From contig CAVYJW010000005.1 of assembly GCA_963768945.1 (NCBI GenBank), positions 496,001-560,000 of the forward strand: a stretch of DNA of 64,000 nucleotides. The letters are read 5' to 3'. The notes under the pieces were generated by a model. It was not told the origin of the DNA. It was given only the letters and a program-made list of their open reading frames with translations, and did not search any database. The translations under genes were made by a program, and so were the position numbers. The first letter of the stretch is position 1, and the number at the start of each line of letters is the position of its first letter. The DNA is from RYN-230 sp963768945. Its GTDB lineage: Bacteria; Actinomycetota; Actinomycetes; Streptosporangiales; Streptosporangiaceae. Shown here piece by piece: positions 48,648 to 56,518 of this stretch.

Positions 48648-49322
48648 ATGCCGGTACGGCACGCGATGCTGGTCATCACCCGGGCGGTGTTCGACATGGT
48701 GGAGATCCCGGGCCAGGAGCCCCTCGTGGTGGCCAAGGACAGCGGCGACGAGGCCGCCCGCCGGTGGTGGGACGAGCGGGTGCGGGCGGTCGCTGCGGAC
48801 GTGTTCGGGCGCAACAGCGCGGCCTGGGAACGCGAGCTGGCGGACTGGCAGGCGGGCACGGACGTCGCCGTGGGCAAAGAGCGCCTGCACGACGGCGGTC
48901 CCCGGGTGGACGTGGCCCGGATCCGGTTTCCCGACGGCACCGAGACCGTGGTGGACCCCCAGAACGCGCACGACTACGTGGCGGAGGAATTCCGCGCCAG
49001 GAAACCGCAGCCCACCGTCGCCGCGCAGTTCGCGGAGTGGCGGGAGACCGTGCAGATCACCGAGCTGCGTACCTGGGTCGGCTGGCTGTTCAACGGAACC
49101 GAGCACGCGCCTGTGGATATCGGGCTGCCGGTATCCCAGTTCGGCTATCCGATCAGGGAGGTACTGGCCTGCCTCGACCGGCTGTCCGCAGACGGCTGGC
49201 AGATCGTGCACGTCTCCGAGGACCGGGCCGGTTACCTGGATGGCCGGGCCGCGTACCCCGAGGCTGAGCTAGCCGAACCGGGCATCGGCACGGCCCGCTA
49301 CCTGCTCAGCCGGCCGGAATAG
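48648..49322 (+). CDS. Conserved hypothetical protein
   Basis: 224 residues from ATG 48648, with GGGGAGG a few bases upstream. Acidic, soluble protein, rich in W and E (RRWWDERVRAVAADVFGRNSAAWERELADWQAG), with a middle region DVARIRFPDGTETVVDPQNAHDYVAEEF and the helical end REVLACLDRLSADGWQIVHVSED. No catalytic motif or membrane segment is seen. I do not recognise the family. It converges on the STAND/TPR gene. Confidence 0.65.
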   Translation: MPVRHAMLVITRAVFDMVEIPGQEPLVVAKDSGDEAARRWWDERVRAVAADVFGRNSAAWERELADWQAGTDVAVGKERLHDGGPRVDVARIRFPDGTETVVDPQNAHDYVAEEFRARKPQPTVAAQFAEWRETVQITELRTWVGWLFNGTEHAPVDIGLPVSQFGYPIREVLACLDRLSADGWQIVHVSEDRAGYLDGRAAYPEAELAEPGIGTARYLLSRPE

Positions 49323-49361
49323 CGGCGGCATCAGCCCCCGGGCGGGCCGGGCCGGGAGAGG

Positions 49362-51551
49362 TCAGCGCCCGGTCAGGTTGGTCAGGCTCTCCCGCACAGC
49401 GACCGTCAGCGGGTCGCCCGGCGGGAGGACGCGCTCGCAGCGGGAGAGGGTGTCACGGAGCAGGGACAGCGCGTCGGTCAGCCGGCCGACGGAGTAGTAA
49501 GCACTGGCCAGGTTGGCCGAGCGGGCCAGGGTGTCAGCATGGTCCGGGCCGAGGACCCGCCGATAGCCCTCACACGTCTGCTCGTACAGCTGGACCGCGG
49601 ACGCCATCTTGCCCGCCGAATGATAGGCGGAGCCGAGGTTGCCGCGCGCCGCGATCGTGTCCATGTGGTCCGGCCCGAGGACCCGCACCCGATCCGCGAG
49701 CACCTTCTTGTAATGCGAGGTCGCGTCCTTGACCCGGCCGTCGGCCAGATAGGCGTCGGCCAGCTTCTGCCGGGTCGTCAGCGTGTCCGGATGCCGGGCA
49801 CCCTGGACCCGTTCCCGGTCGTTCAGCGCCCGCCGGTAAAGCGGGACCGCGTCGGACAGGCGGCCCGCGGCCCGGTAGGCGGCGGCGAGTTCCTCCCGGG
49901 CGCTGATCGTGTCGGGATGGTCGGAACCCAGGAGCCGGTCGTAGTCGCCCACCGCGCCGCTCAGCACGGTGACCGCCTCGCCGGGCAGGTCTGCGGCCAT
50001 CAGGGCGTGCCCGAGGTCCCGCCGGGCCGCGATGGTGCCGGGGTGGTCCGCGCCCAGCCCCGCGACCCGGTCAGCCAGCACCCGCTGGAACCAGGCCACG
50101 GCCTCGGCGGATTGCCCGGCCGCGAGGTATGCGTCGGCCAGCCGCTGATCGATCACTTTGGTGTCCGGGTGCCCAGGCCCGAGAGTCGCCTCGCTGGCCG
50201 CGGCGAGCTCACGCCAGTACCCGACGGCGGACCCGGTCAGCCGGGCCCGGGCCAGGCTGTGGCCGGCGCGCATGAGCAGCGGGTGGCAACCGTCGTCCAG
50301 CAGCAGGTTCCCGGCGTGCTGCTGCAGGCTGGCGGTGCAGGACCGGAGCATCGTGCCCAGCCAGGGCGGCTCGGCGGCCGGCCACACCTCCACCAGCGCG
50401 TCGGCCGCGGCCAGCACCGCCCGGTCACGCATGGTATCCGGCATGACCGCCCGGATGGCCGCCTGGATCACCGGGCTCATCCGCACCGTCGGCGGGGACG
50501 CCGACCGGTCGAGGGCCAGCAGCGCCGTCCGCTCCAGGATGGGCAGCGTGTTCCAGGCCAGTTCGCGGGCGGCCGCTGCGGGAGTGCCGTCCGAGGCGAG
50601 GTATGCGCCGGCGGCGGGCGAGCTGAACACGGTGGCGGGTATTCCGTGGCCGTCCAGCAGGGCCGCCAGGGCCAGCACCGGCTGAGCCGCGCTTCCGGGG
50701 GCCAGCCGGTCGGCCTGCTCGACAGAGAACAGCCAGCTGACCGCGGCAGCGGGCGGCTTGCTTCCCGCCGTGGCGGCCAGCTCGTCCCGGCGGGCCCTGA
50801 AGTAGCCGTGGTAATCCCGGCAGGACAGCGAGGATGTGGCGATAACGCCGCTGGCCTGGGCGACCGCCATGGGCTCGCAGCCGAGGTCCTCGACCAGGTC
50901 GATCGCCCCCAGCCGCTGGTCCGGGTCGGCGGTCAGGCGGCCCATCAGGTAGCTCAGCGCCTCCCGGGAGCTGAACGCCGCCACCGGGAGGACCAGGGCC
51001 GGGTGGTCGCCAGGCAGGACCGCAGGGCTGGCCGCGGTGATCAGCACCTGGCCGGCCGGACCAGCCGGCCACAGCCCGTTCAGGTCCGCGGTGCCGGACA
51101 GGTCATCGAGGACCACCAGCCAGCGCCGCCTGGTCTCGCCGAGCCAGCTGACGAAGTGCATAGCGATGGCTTCGGCGTCGGCGCTGGGATCGGTGCCCAG
51201 CGCGGCCACCGCGGCCTCTGCGTACACGGCCAGCACCGACGCCCGGCTGGTGGCGGGCACCCAGACCAGCAGGTCTACCTCACGGGCCCGCCAGAGTGAC
51301 TCGGCGAAGAACGCCGCGAGCTGGGTCTTGCCGCACGAGCCTTGCCAGTTCCGCGATCCCGTCCCGCCGCCGCGCCCCGGCACCAGGGCGACCGCGGTGC
51401 CCGGGACCAGGGCGGCGCCCAGCCGGGGCGCGCTCTCCGGCCTGGTGCTGAACCCGTCCGCGAGCGGGGGCACCACGCCCGCGCGGACTGGCCACCGTTC
51501 CTGGCCGTCTGGCGACTCCACCGGCCCGCCGGCCGGTACCTGGCTGATCAA
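49362..51551 (-). CDS. STAND-type NTPase with TPR repeats
   Basis: 729 residues. An NB-ARC-like NTPase domain: WQGSCGKTQ (about 69-77; degenerate P-loop lacking the first Gly), RWLVVLDDLSG (Walker B), LWPAGPAGQVLITAAS; a winged-helix/helical arm; then, from about residue 430, tandem TPR-like repeats of about 42 residues, each with the pattern LGPDHPDT...A...L..AY...G...A...Y and conserved HPDT/HMDT/HADT turns. STAND proteins sense a ligand and oligomerise; many are regulators or defence proteins. It is the last gene after the conservon, 74 bases from cvnD, on the same strand. It could be controlled with the conservon. Confidence 0.85.
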   Translation of the reverse strand: MISQVPAGGPVESPDGQERWPVRAGVVPPLADGFSTRPESAPRLGAALVPGTAVALVPGRGGGTGSRNWQGSCGKTQLAAFFAESLWRAREVDLLVWVPATSRASVLAVYAEAAVAALGTDPSADAEAIAMHFVSWLGETRRRWLVVLDDLSGTADLNGLWPAGPAGQVLITAASPAVLPGDHPALVLPVAAFSSREALSYLMGRLTADPDQRLGAIDLVEDLGCEPMAVAQASGVIATSSLSCRDYHGYFRARRDELAATAGSKPPAAAVSWLFSVEQADRLAPGSAAQPVLALAALLDGHGIPATVFSSPAAGAYLASDGTPAAAARELAWNTLPILERTALLALDRSASPPTVRMSPVIQAAIRAVMPDTMRDRAVLAAADALVEVWPAAEPPWLGTMLRSCTASLQQHAGNLLLDDGCHPLLMRAGHSLARARLTGSAVGYWRELAAASEATLGPGHPDTKVIDQRLADAYLAAGQSAEAVAWFQRVLADRVAGLGADHPGTIAARRDLGHALMAADLPGEAVTVLSGAVGDYDRLLGSDHPDTISAREELAAAYRAAGRLSDAVPLYRRALNDRERVQGARHPDTLTTRQKLADAYLADGRVKDATSHYKKVLADRVRVLGPDHMDTIAARGNLGSAYHSAGKMASAVQLYEQTCEGYRRVLGPDHADTLARSANLASAYYSVGRLTDALSLLRDTLSRCERVLPPGDPLTVAVRESLTNLTGR

Positions 51552-51625
51552 CCCGCTACCCCTGCTCTGCGGCCGCCCCGGCCGCTAGACGCGATCATCT
51601 GTGATATCACTGCCGCCCGCAACGG

Positions 51626-52252
51626 CTACACCAGCGGCGGGACCGCAGCAGCTGGCTGGGTCCCGTAGGTTTCATCAGGCCTGCTGGCCAGGACGTGCTC
51701 CACTAGGGTGATCAAGACGTTCTTGACCGATACCGGCTGGCGGGCGTCGCAGAGCACCACCGGGACCCGGGATCCTAGGTCGAGCGCGCCGCGGACCTCA
51801 GCGGGGTCGTAGCGCTGCGCGCCGTCGAAGCAGTTGATGGCGACGACGAACGGCAGCCCTCGCTTTTCGAAGTAATCGACCGACGCGAAACAGTCGGCCA
51901 GCCGGCGGGTGTCAGCCAGCACCACGGCCCCGAGCGCTCCGTAGGACAGGTCGTCCCACATGAACCAGAAGCGTTCCTGGCCCGGTGCGCCGAAGAGATA
52001 GAGCACCCGGTGGCCGCCGAGGGTGATGCGGCCGAAGTCCATGGCCACGGTGGTCGTGGTCTTGTTCTCCACGCCCTGCAGGTCGTCATGGCTCATGCTC
52101 ACGCTGCTGAGGGCTTCCTCGGTGCGCAGCGGCCTGACCTCGCTGATCGCGCTCACAAGCGTCGTCTTGCCCGCGCCGAAGCCGCCCGCAATGAGGATCT
52201 TGAAAGCGGCGAGGGAGGCCTCGGCGCTGCCCTCAGAGAGCCCGGAGTCCAT
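51626..52252 (-). CDS. cvnD: Conservon GTPase CvnD
   Basis: 208 residues, Ras-like small GTPase. G1 GGFGAGKTT, the switch segment NKTTTTVAMDFGR, G3 LFGAPGQERF (usual DxxG replaced by GAPGQ), G4 VVAINCFDG (NxxD-type) and a C-terminal helix. In the conservon it works downstream of the CvnA sensor kinase-like protein with CvnB and CvnC. Its start is inside the end of cvnC (20-base overlap). Family: GTP-binding proteins of Streptomyces conservons, membrane-associated through partners. Confidence 0.95.
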   Translation of the reverse strand: MDSGLSEGSAEASLAAFKILIAGGFGAGKTTLVSAISEVRPLRTEEALSSVSMSHDDLQGVENKTTTTVAMDFGRITLGGHRVLYLFGAPGQERFWFMWDDLSYGALGAVVLADTRRLADCFASVDYFEKRGLPFVVAINCFDGAQRYDPAEVRGALDLGSRVPVVLCDARQPVSVKNVLITLVEHVLASRPDETYGTQPAAAVPPLV

Positions 52253-52613
52253 GCAGCACCTCCCTTAGCAGCTGAGCGCTGGGCTGCTCTCCGGCCGGGC
52301 GGCCGGGCAGTACCTTCATCCGGCGCTGCTGAATGAGATCGGCGAGCAGCACCCGGATCACGCCGACCGGCAGCCCCGTATCGGAGGCGACGTCGGCTAC
52401 CGTGGCCGGCCGCCGGCACAGTTTCAGGATCCGCCGGTGCTCCGGACTGAGCACAAGCTGGTCGGCCGGTTCAGCCGGTCGGCCTGAGTCCACGATGACC
52501 GCGATCAGGTCCAGCACCCCGCCGCCAGCCGGCTCGGTACGCCCGCCAGTCAGCGCGTAGGGCCGCACGACTGGGTCCGAGTCCCGGTCAACCCACTTGC
52601 CCCCCCCACCCAT
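52233..52613 (-). CDS. cvnC: Conservon DUF742 protein CvnC
   Basis: 126 residues, DUF742: VRPYALTGGRTEP near the start, then LSPEHRRILKLCRRPATVADVASDTGLPVGVIRVLLADLIQQRRMKV, a winged-helix-like fold. It connects CvnB and CvnD. Overlaps the GTPase gene by 20 bases; separated from cvnB by 6 bases. Confidence 0.93.
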   Translation of the reverse strand: MGGGGKWVDRDSDPVVRPYALTGGRTEPAGGGVLDLIAVIVDSGRPAEPADQLVLSPEHRRILKLCRRPATVADVASDTGLPVGVIRVLLADLIQQRRMKVLPGRPAGEQPSAQLLREVLHGLRAL

Positions 52614-52619
52614 CGAGGC

Positions 52620-53051
52620 TCAGTCCACCGTGATCTGGCTGGCCGGAAACCGCGGCCGGGCGGCCAGGTGGGGCCCGGCCCGTTTCACCAGCAGCGCCAT
52701 CTCGTAGGCGACCAGGCCGGCGTCGGCGTGCGCCGGGCACAGGACCGCCAGGCAGCTGCCGTGACCGGCGGCGGTGACGAACAGCAGGGCCTGGTCCAGC
52801 TCGATGATGGTCTGGCGGACCTGGCCGACAGCGAAGTGCTGTCCCGCGCCGCTGGCCAGGCTCTGCACCCCGGCGGCGAGCGCGGACAGCCGCTCCGCCT
52901 CATCCCGCCGCAGGCCGGTGGTGGACGCGATGGCCAGCCCGTCCCGGGATAGGATCACGGCCTTCCGGAAGTGCTCCACCCGGCTGGCCAGGTCGTCGAG
53001 CAGCCAACTCAGGTCCTGGCCGGCCCCGGCAGCCTCCTGCTCCTCCATCAC
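52620..53051 (-). CDS. cvnB: Conservon roadblock/LC7 protein CvnB
   Basis: 143 residues, roadblock/LC7 fold: LSWLLDDLASRVEHFRKAVILSRDGLAIASTTGL, LSALAAGVQSLASGAGQHF and QTIIELDQALLFVTAAGHGSCLAVLCPAHADAGLVAYEM. Related to MglB, acts with the GTPase. Start ATG 53051 overlaps the cvnA stop (53048). Confidence 0.93.
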   Translation of the reverse strand: MMEEQEAAGAGQDLSWLLDDLASRVEHFRKAVILSRDGLAIASTTGLRRDEAERLSALAAGVQSLASGAGQHFAVGQVRQTIIELDQALLFVTAAGHGSCLAVLCPAHADAGLVAYEMALLVKRAGPHLAARPRFPASQITVD

Positions 53052-54820
53052 GTCTCCTCGTTGTCCGGAGCGGGGGACCCTGTGCGTCGCGGCAGCGGCG
53101 GGTCAGCGGCGTCCGGCGGCTTGGGGGGATCGTCCTGGCGGCCGCGGCGCCAGCCAGTCTGCAAGGACGCCGCGAGGTCGCGGGCCTGCTCCGGAGTGCG
53201 GCCGTCGGGCGGGGCCGCTGCGCCCCGCCCCGGGCGGTCGGCCGCGAGGCTGTCCCGCAGATGCGGGGACAGGCTCGCCTGCCGGGTGCGGCGCGGCAGC
53301 CTGCGGCCGGGTGCCGCCGCCCCGTTACCTGCCGCCAGCCCGTTGCTTTCCGGTGGCACAGTGTTTCCCGCCGCCCCGTTGCTTCCCGGTGGCAGAGTGT
53401 TTCCCGCCGCCCCGTTGCTTCCCGGTGGCGCTGTGCTTCCCGCCAGCCCGTTGCTTCCCGGTGGCACAGCGCTGGCCGGCGGCACGTGGCTTCCCGGCTG
53501 CGTGCTGTTGCCCGGTCCCGCGATGCTGGCCGGTCGCGCGGTGGCTGCGGGTCGCGCCGCGCCGGCCCCGCCTGGGCCGAGGTCGAGCGCGGCGGGACGC
53601 CCGGTGACCCGGCGCGCCGCGGGCAGCCTGCGGATATCGGGCAAAGCGGAGGCGGACACGAGCACGACGATGCTGTTGGGCATCAGCACGATCGCAGTGA
53701 TGCCGCCGTACGGGGACTGGCGCAGCGAGACCCGGACACCATGCCGGGAGGCCAGCTTCGCGCCGACAAACAGGCCGAGCCGGTCTGCGTTGGCGAGGTC
53801 GAAGTCCGGCGGCTGCGCGAGCTGCTGATTGATCTCGGCGAGCTGGGCGGGCTCGATGCCGAGCCCGCGGTCATCGATCTCTACGGCGAATCCGTTGGCC
53901 ACGCGTTCCGCCCGCACCTCGACCCGGGTTCCCGACGGGGAGAACATGGTCGCGTTCTCGACCAGTTCGGCCAGCAGATGGATCATGTCGGCGACGGCCG
54001 GGGCGGCGACCGCGTCCTCAGACGCGGTCAGGACCGTGACCCGGCGGTAGTCCTCGACCTCCGCCATGGCCGCCCGGATGACGTCGATGACCGGCACCGG
54101 CTCGGTCCAGGACCGGCCGGGCGCCGCCCCGGACAGGATGGCCAGGCTTTCCGCGTGCCGTCGCATCCGGGTGGTGAGGTGATCCAGCGCGAAAAGATCG
54201 GCCAGCGCCGCGGAGTCGGACGCCTTCTGCTCCAGCGCGTCGATCAGCCGGAGTTGCCGCTGCAGCAGGGACTGGTTGCGCCGGGCCAGGCTCACGAATA
54301 CCTGGCGGAGGCCGTTGCGCAGCCCTGCCTCCCCAGCCGCCGCCCCGACAGCGGTCTGCTCCAGGCTGGCCACCGCCGCGAGGGCCTGGGCGATCTCCGC
54401 GCTCTTCGGCTTCGGCAGGGACTGCGGTATCCCGGGCCCGCTGGACGGGGTGCCGGTGTCCCCGCTGCGCAGCCGTTCCAGCAACTGAGGAAGCTGCTCA
54501 TCCGCGGTGCGGCGGGTCGTGGCCGCCAGCCCCGCGATATCGCGTGAGAGCCTGCCGGAGAAGCGGCCCATCAGAATGACGCATATCAGGGCGATGAGGA
54601 GGCCCGCACCCACCAGAATCGTTAATTCGACGACTTCGCGGTGGTCCGGCGACCAGAAGCGATGCCCATGCAGCGAGCTGTCCAGCACGGCGGCCGCGGC
54701 CAGCGCCCAGAGCAAGATCATGCAGCTGGCCGGGATGGCGACAGTGGTGGCGAACGTGAACCGGATCGTCCGGCGCGTGCGGTCTGGCTGCTGGGTGCCC
54801 GCCGAGCTGGATATGCCCAT
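53048..54820 (-). CDS. cvnA: Conservon sensor histidine-kinase-like CvnA
   Basis: 590 residues. Two membrane helices (about 20-45 and 68-88), a helical signalling linker with QPLRLIDALEQKASDSAALADLFALDHLTTRMRRHAE, and the ATPase domain with LVENATMFSPSGTRVEVRAE (N box), DRGLGI and GLFVGAKLASRHGV (G-box). The dimerisation domain lacks a classical H-box HE motif, as is usual in CvnA. A long low-complexity C-terminal tail (about 400-590) carries PPGSNGAAGNT-type repeats coded by 36-base units. It is the first gene of the cvnABCD operon. Start ATG 54820. Confidence 0.93.
   Translation of the reverse strand: MGISSSAGTQQPDRTRRTIRFTFATTVAIPASCMILLWALAAAAVLDSSLHGHRFWSPDHREVVELTILVGAGLLIALICVILMGRFSGRLSRDIAGLAATTRRTADEQLPQLLERLRSGDTGTPSSGPGIPQSLPKPKSAEIAQALAAVASLEQTAVGAAAGEAGLRNGLRQVFVSLARRNQSLLQRQLRLIDALEQKASDSAALADLFALDHLTTRMRRHAESLAILSGAAPGRSWTEPVPVIDVIRAAMAEVEDYRRVTVLTASEDAVAAPAVADMIHLLAELVENATMFSPSGTRVEVRAERVANGFAVEIDDRGLGIEPAQLAEINQQLAQPPDFDLANADRLGLFVGAKLASRHGVRVSLRQSPYGGITAIVLMPNSIVVLVSASALPDIRRLPAARRVTGRPAALDLGPGGAGAARPAATARPASIAGPGNSTQPGSHVPPASAVPPGSNGLAGSTAPPGSNGAAGNTLPPGSNGAAGNTVPPESNGLAAGNGAAAPGRRLPRRTRQASLSPHLRDSLAADRPGRGAAAPPDGRTPEQARDLAASLQTGWRRGRQDDPPKPPDAADPPLPRRTGSPAPDNEET
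53340..53477. repeat. 36-bp repeats in the CvnA tail
   Basis: Copies at 53340, 53376, 53412 and a shortened one at 53448 of CCGTTGCTTCCCGGTGGCACAGTGTTTCCCGCCGCC-like sequence. They encode repeated N-G-x-x-G/A-x-T-x-P-P-G-S units on the minus strand. Frame-preserving, so they probably lengthen the disordered tail. Confidence 0.8.
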
Positions 54821-54892
54821 CTGGTCACTCCTGGATCGATCCCGTGCCGCGGAATCCCGCCACTACCCGACCGGACGCTACCGTAGGCGCCC

Positions 54893-54922
54893 TATCTTGT
54901 GTCACTAAGCACTAATTGTCAT
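54893..54922 (-). promoter_or_regulatory. Candidate promoter of the conservon
   Basis: On the minus strand ATGACA (54917-54922) and AAGATA (54893-54898) are separated by 18 bases. In between, TTAGTG occurs twice as a direct repeat (minus strand, 54903-54908 and 54910-54915 on the plus strand). It lies about 75 bases before cvnA. Moderate match only. Confidence 0.4.
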
Positions 54923-54976
54923 CGCACTTCACGGAATTGCTGACCTGTCAGCCGGACTGTTACGCCGGCGAGCCGG

Positions 54977-56149
54977 TCAGCGGATAGCCACCGCCCGTGC
55001 CAGTTCGCTGATGATCTGGATCAGCACCGGGCGGGGGGTGGCGAAGTTGAGCCGCACGTGCCCCGTACCCGCCTCGCCGAACGCGGGCCCGTCGTTGACC
55101 AGCACCGAGGCCTTGTCCAGGAAGAACTGGCCAGGGTGGTCGCCCAGCCCCAGATCGCGGCAGTCCAGCCAGGCCAGGTAGGTGGCCTCCGGTGGCTGGT
55201 ACCGGACGTCGGGGAGGAACTCGGCGAGCAGATTCCCGAGCATCATCCGGTTCCCGTCCAGGTAGTCCAGCACCTCGGTGAGCCAGTCCTGGCCAGCGGT
55301 GAACGCCGCGATGTTGGCGTGCACACCGGGCGTGCTCGCGCCGTGCTCGATGAGCCTTCCCGACTCCGCCCAGACCTCCTGGTCCGCGTCGTTGCTCAAG
55401 ATGAGCTGGGCGCACTTGAGGCCGGGCAGGTTCCAGCCCTTGGATGCCGAGGTCGAGGTGAGGGTGTGCCCGGCCGTGACCTCGCTGAGCGAGGCGTACG
55501 GAACGTGCGCGTGCCCGGGGTAGGTGAGCGGCGCGTGGATCTCGTCGGCGAACACGCGGCCGCCGTGCCGCTCCACGACCTCGCTGACCTCGGCCAGCTC
55601 GGCCCGGGTGTACACCCGGCCCACCGGGTTGCAGGGGTTGCACAGGATGAGCAGGTGGCCGCCCGCGCGGAAGGCCGCGTCGATGCCGCCGGTGTCGAGG
55701 ACTGCCCGGCCGCCGGCCGTGGTCATCGGCACCTGGATGATCTCCCGGCCCAGGAGCGGCGGCACGGACAGGAACGGCATGTAGGAGGGGGTGGGCAGGA
55801 TCACGGGGCTGCCTGGGCGGGAAAAGAGGGTGATCGCGGCTTCGAGGCCCTTGATGACGTCCGGCAGCGGGCGGATCCGCTCCGGGTCCACGGCCCACCC
55901 GTGCCGGTCCGCGAGCCACGCTGCGCAGGCTGCGGCCATCTGGCGTGCCACAGAGGGGGGGAGGTACCCGAAGTCCTGCCGCGCGATGACCTCGCGGAGC
56001 GCCTTCTCCACCGCGGGGGCGGTGCCGAAGTCCATCTCGGCGACGAACGCCCCGAGCACGTCCGGGCCGGCGTAGGTCCACTTGAGGCCGCCCCGGCGGC
56101 GCAGGTCGGCCACCGTGATCCGGTCGAATGACTCGGCCAGGGTGGTCAT
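54977..56149 (-). CDS. PatB/MalY-like aminotransferase (C-S lyase)
   Basis: 390 residues from ATG 56149. PLP fold-type I: the PLP Lys in STSASKGWNLPG (SxSK), ILCNPCNPVGRVYTR, VFADEIHAPLTYPGHAHVPY (Asp/Tyr at cofactor), and the C-terminal HVRLNFATPRPVL (Arg for carboxylate). This is the MalY/PatB subfamily of cystathionine beta-lyases and aminotransferases; substrate unknown. The frame stays open upstream to 56293 with AAGIYVYPTMNVHALTMRDRFGEAL, which does not look like random sequence; it may be the tail of another protein or an N-terminal extension, so the start is not settled. It is divergent from the large membrane protein gene. Confidence 0.88.
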   Translation of the reverse strand: MTTLAESFDRITVADLRRRGGLKWTYAGPDVLGAFVAEMDFGTAPAVEKALREVIARQDFGYLPPSVARQMAAACAAWLADRHGWAVDPERIRPLPDVIKGLEAAITLFSRPGSPVILPTPSYMPFLSVPPLLGREIIQVPMTTAGGRAVLDTGGIDAAFRAGGHLLILCNPCNPVGRVYTRAELAEVSEVVERHGGRVFADEIHAPLTYPGHAHVPYASLSEVTAGHTLTSTSASKGWNLPGLKCAQLILSNDADQEVWAESGRLIEHGASTPGVHANIAAFTAGQDWLTEVLDYLDGNRMMLGNLLAEFLPDVRYQPPEATYLAWLDCRDLGLGDHPGQFFLDKASVLVNDGPAFGEAGTGHVRLNFATPRPVLIQIISELARAVAIR

Positions 56150-56518
56150 CGGGTGCCCAGCGCCCGGGCCGCCCGGATACAGTCCCATGATCACCCTATC
56201 CAGCGCCTCGCCGAAACGGTCACGCATGGTCAGCGCGTGCACGTTCATGGTCGGATATACGTAGATACCCGCGGCGGCGATATCCTCCACCACGGCTGGG
56301 CCGAAATCCGAGCCTTGCGTGCGGTCTGGCCCGGCGATCCGGTGCGCCGTTGTTTACCTGGCGGAAACACTGGCAAGTCTCTCACCGCAGGGAAAAGGAG
56401 CGTAACCCACATAAGCAGCCGTAATCCACCATTTGGTAGCATCGCGACTTGCCTACCAGGGGGGCGCGCCTCCGCGTTCAGCCCGGCCGTAGCCGCCAGG
56501 CCCAGGGGAGTGATCGGC

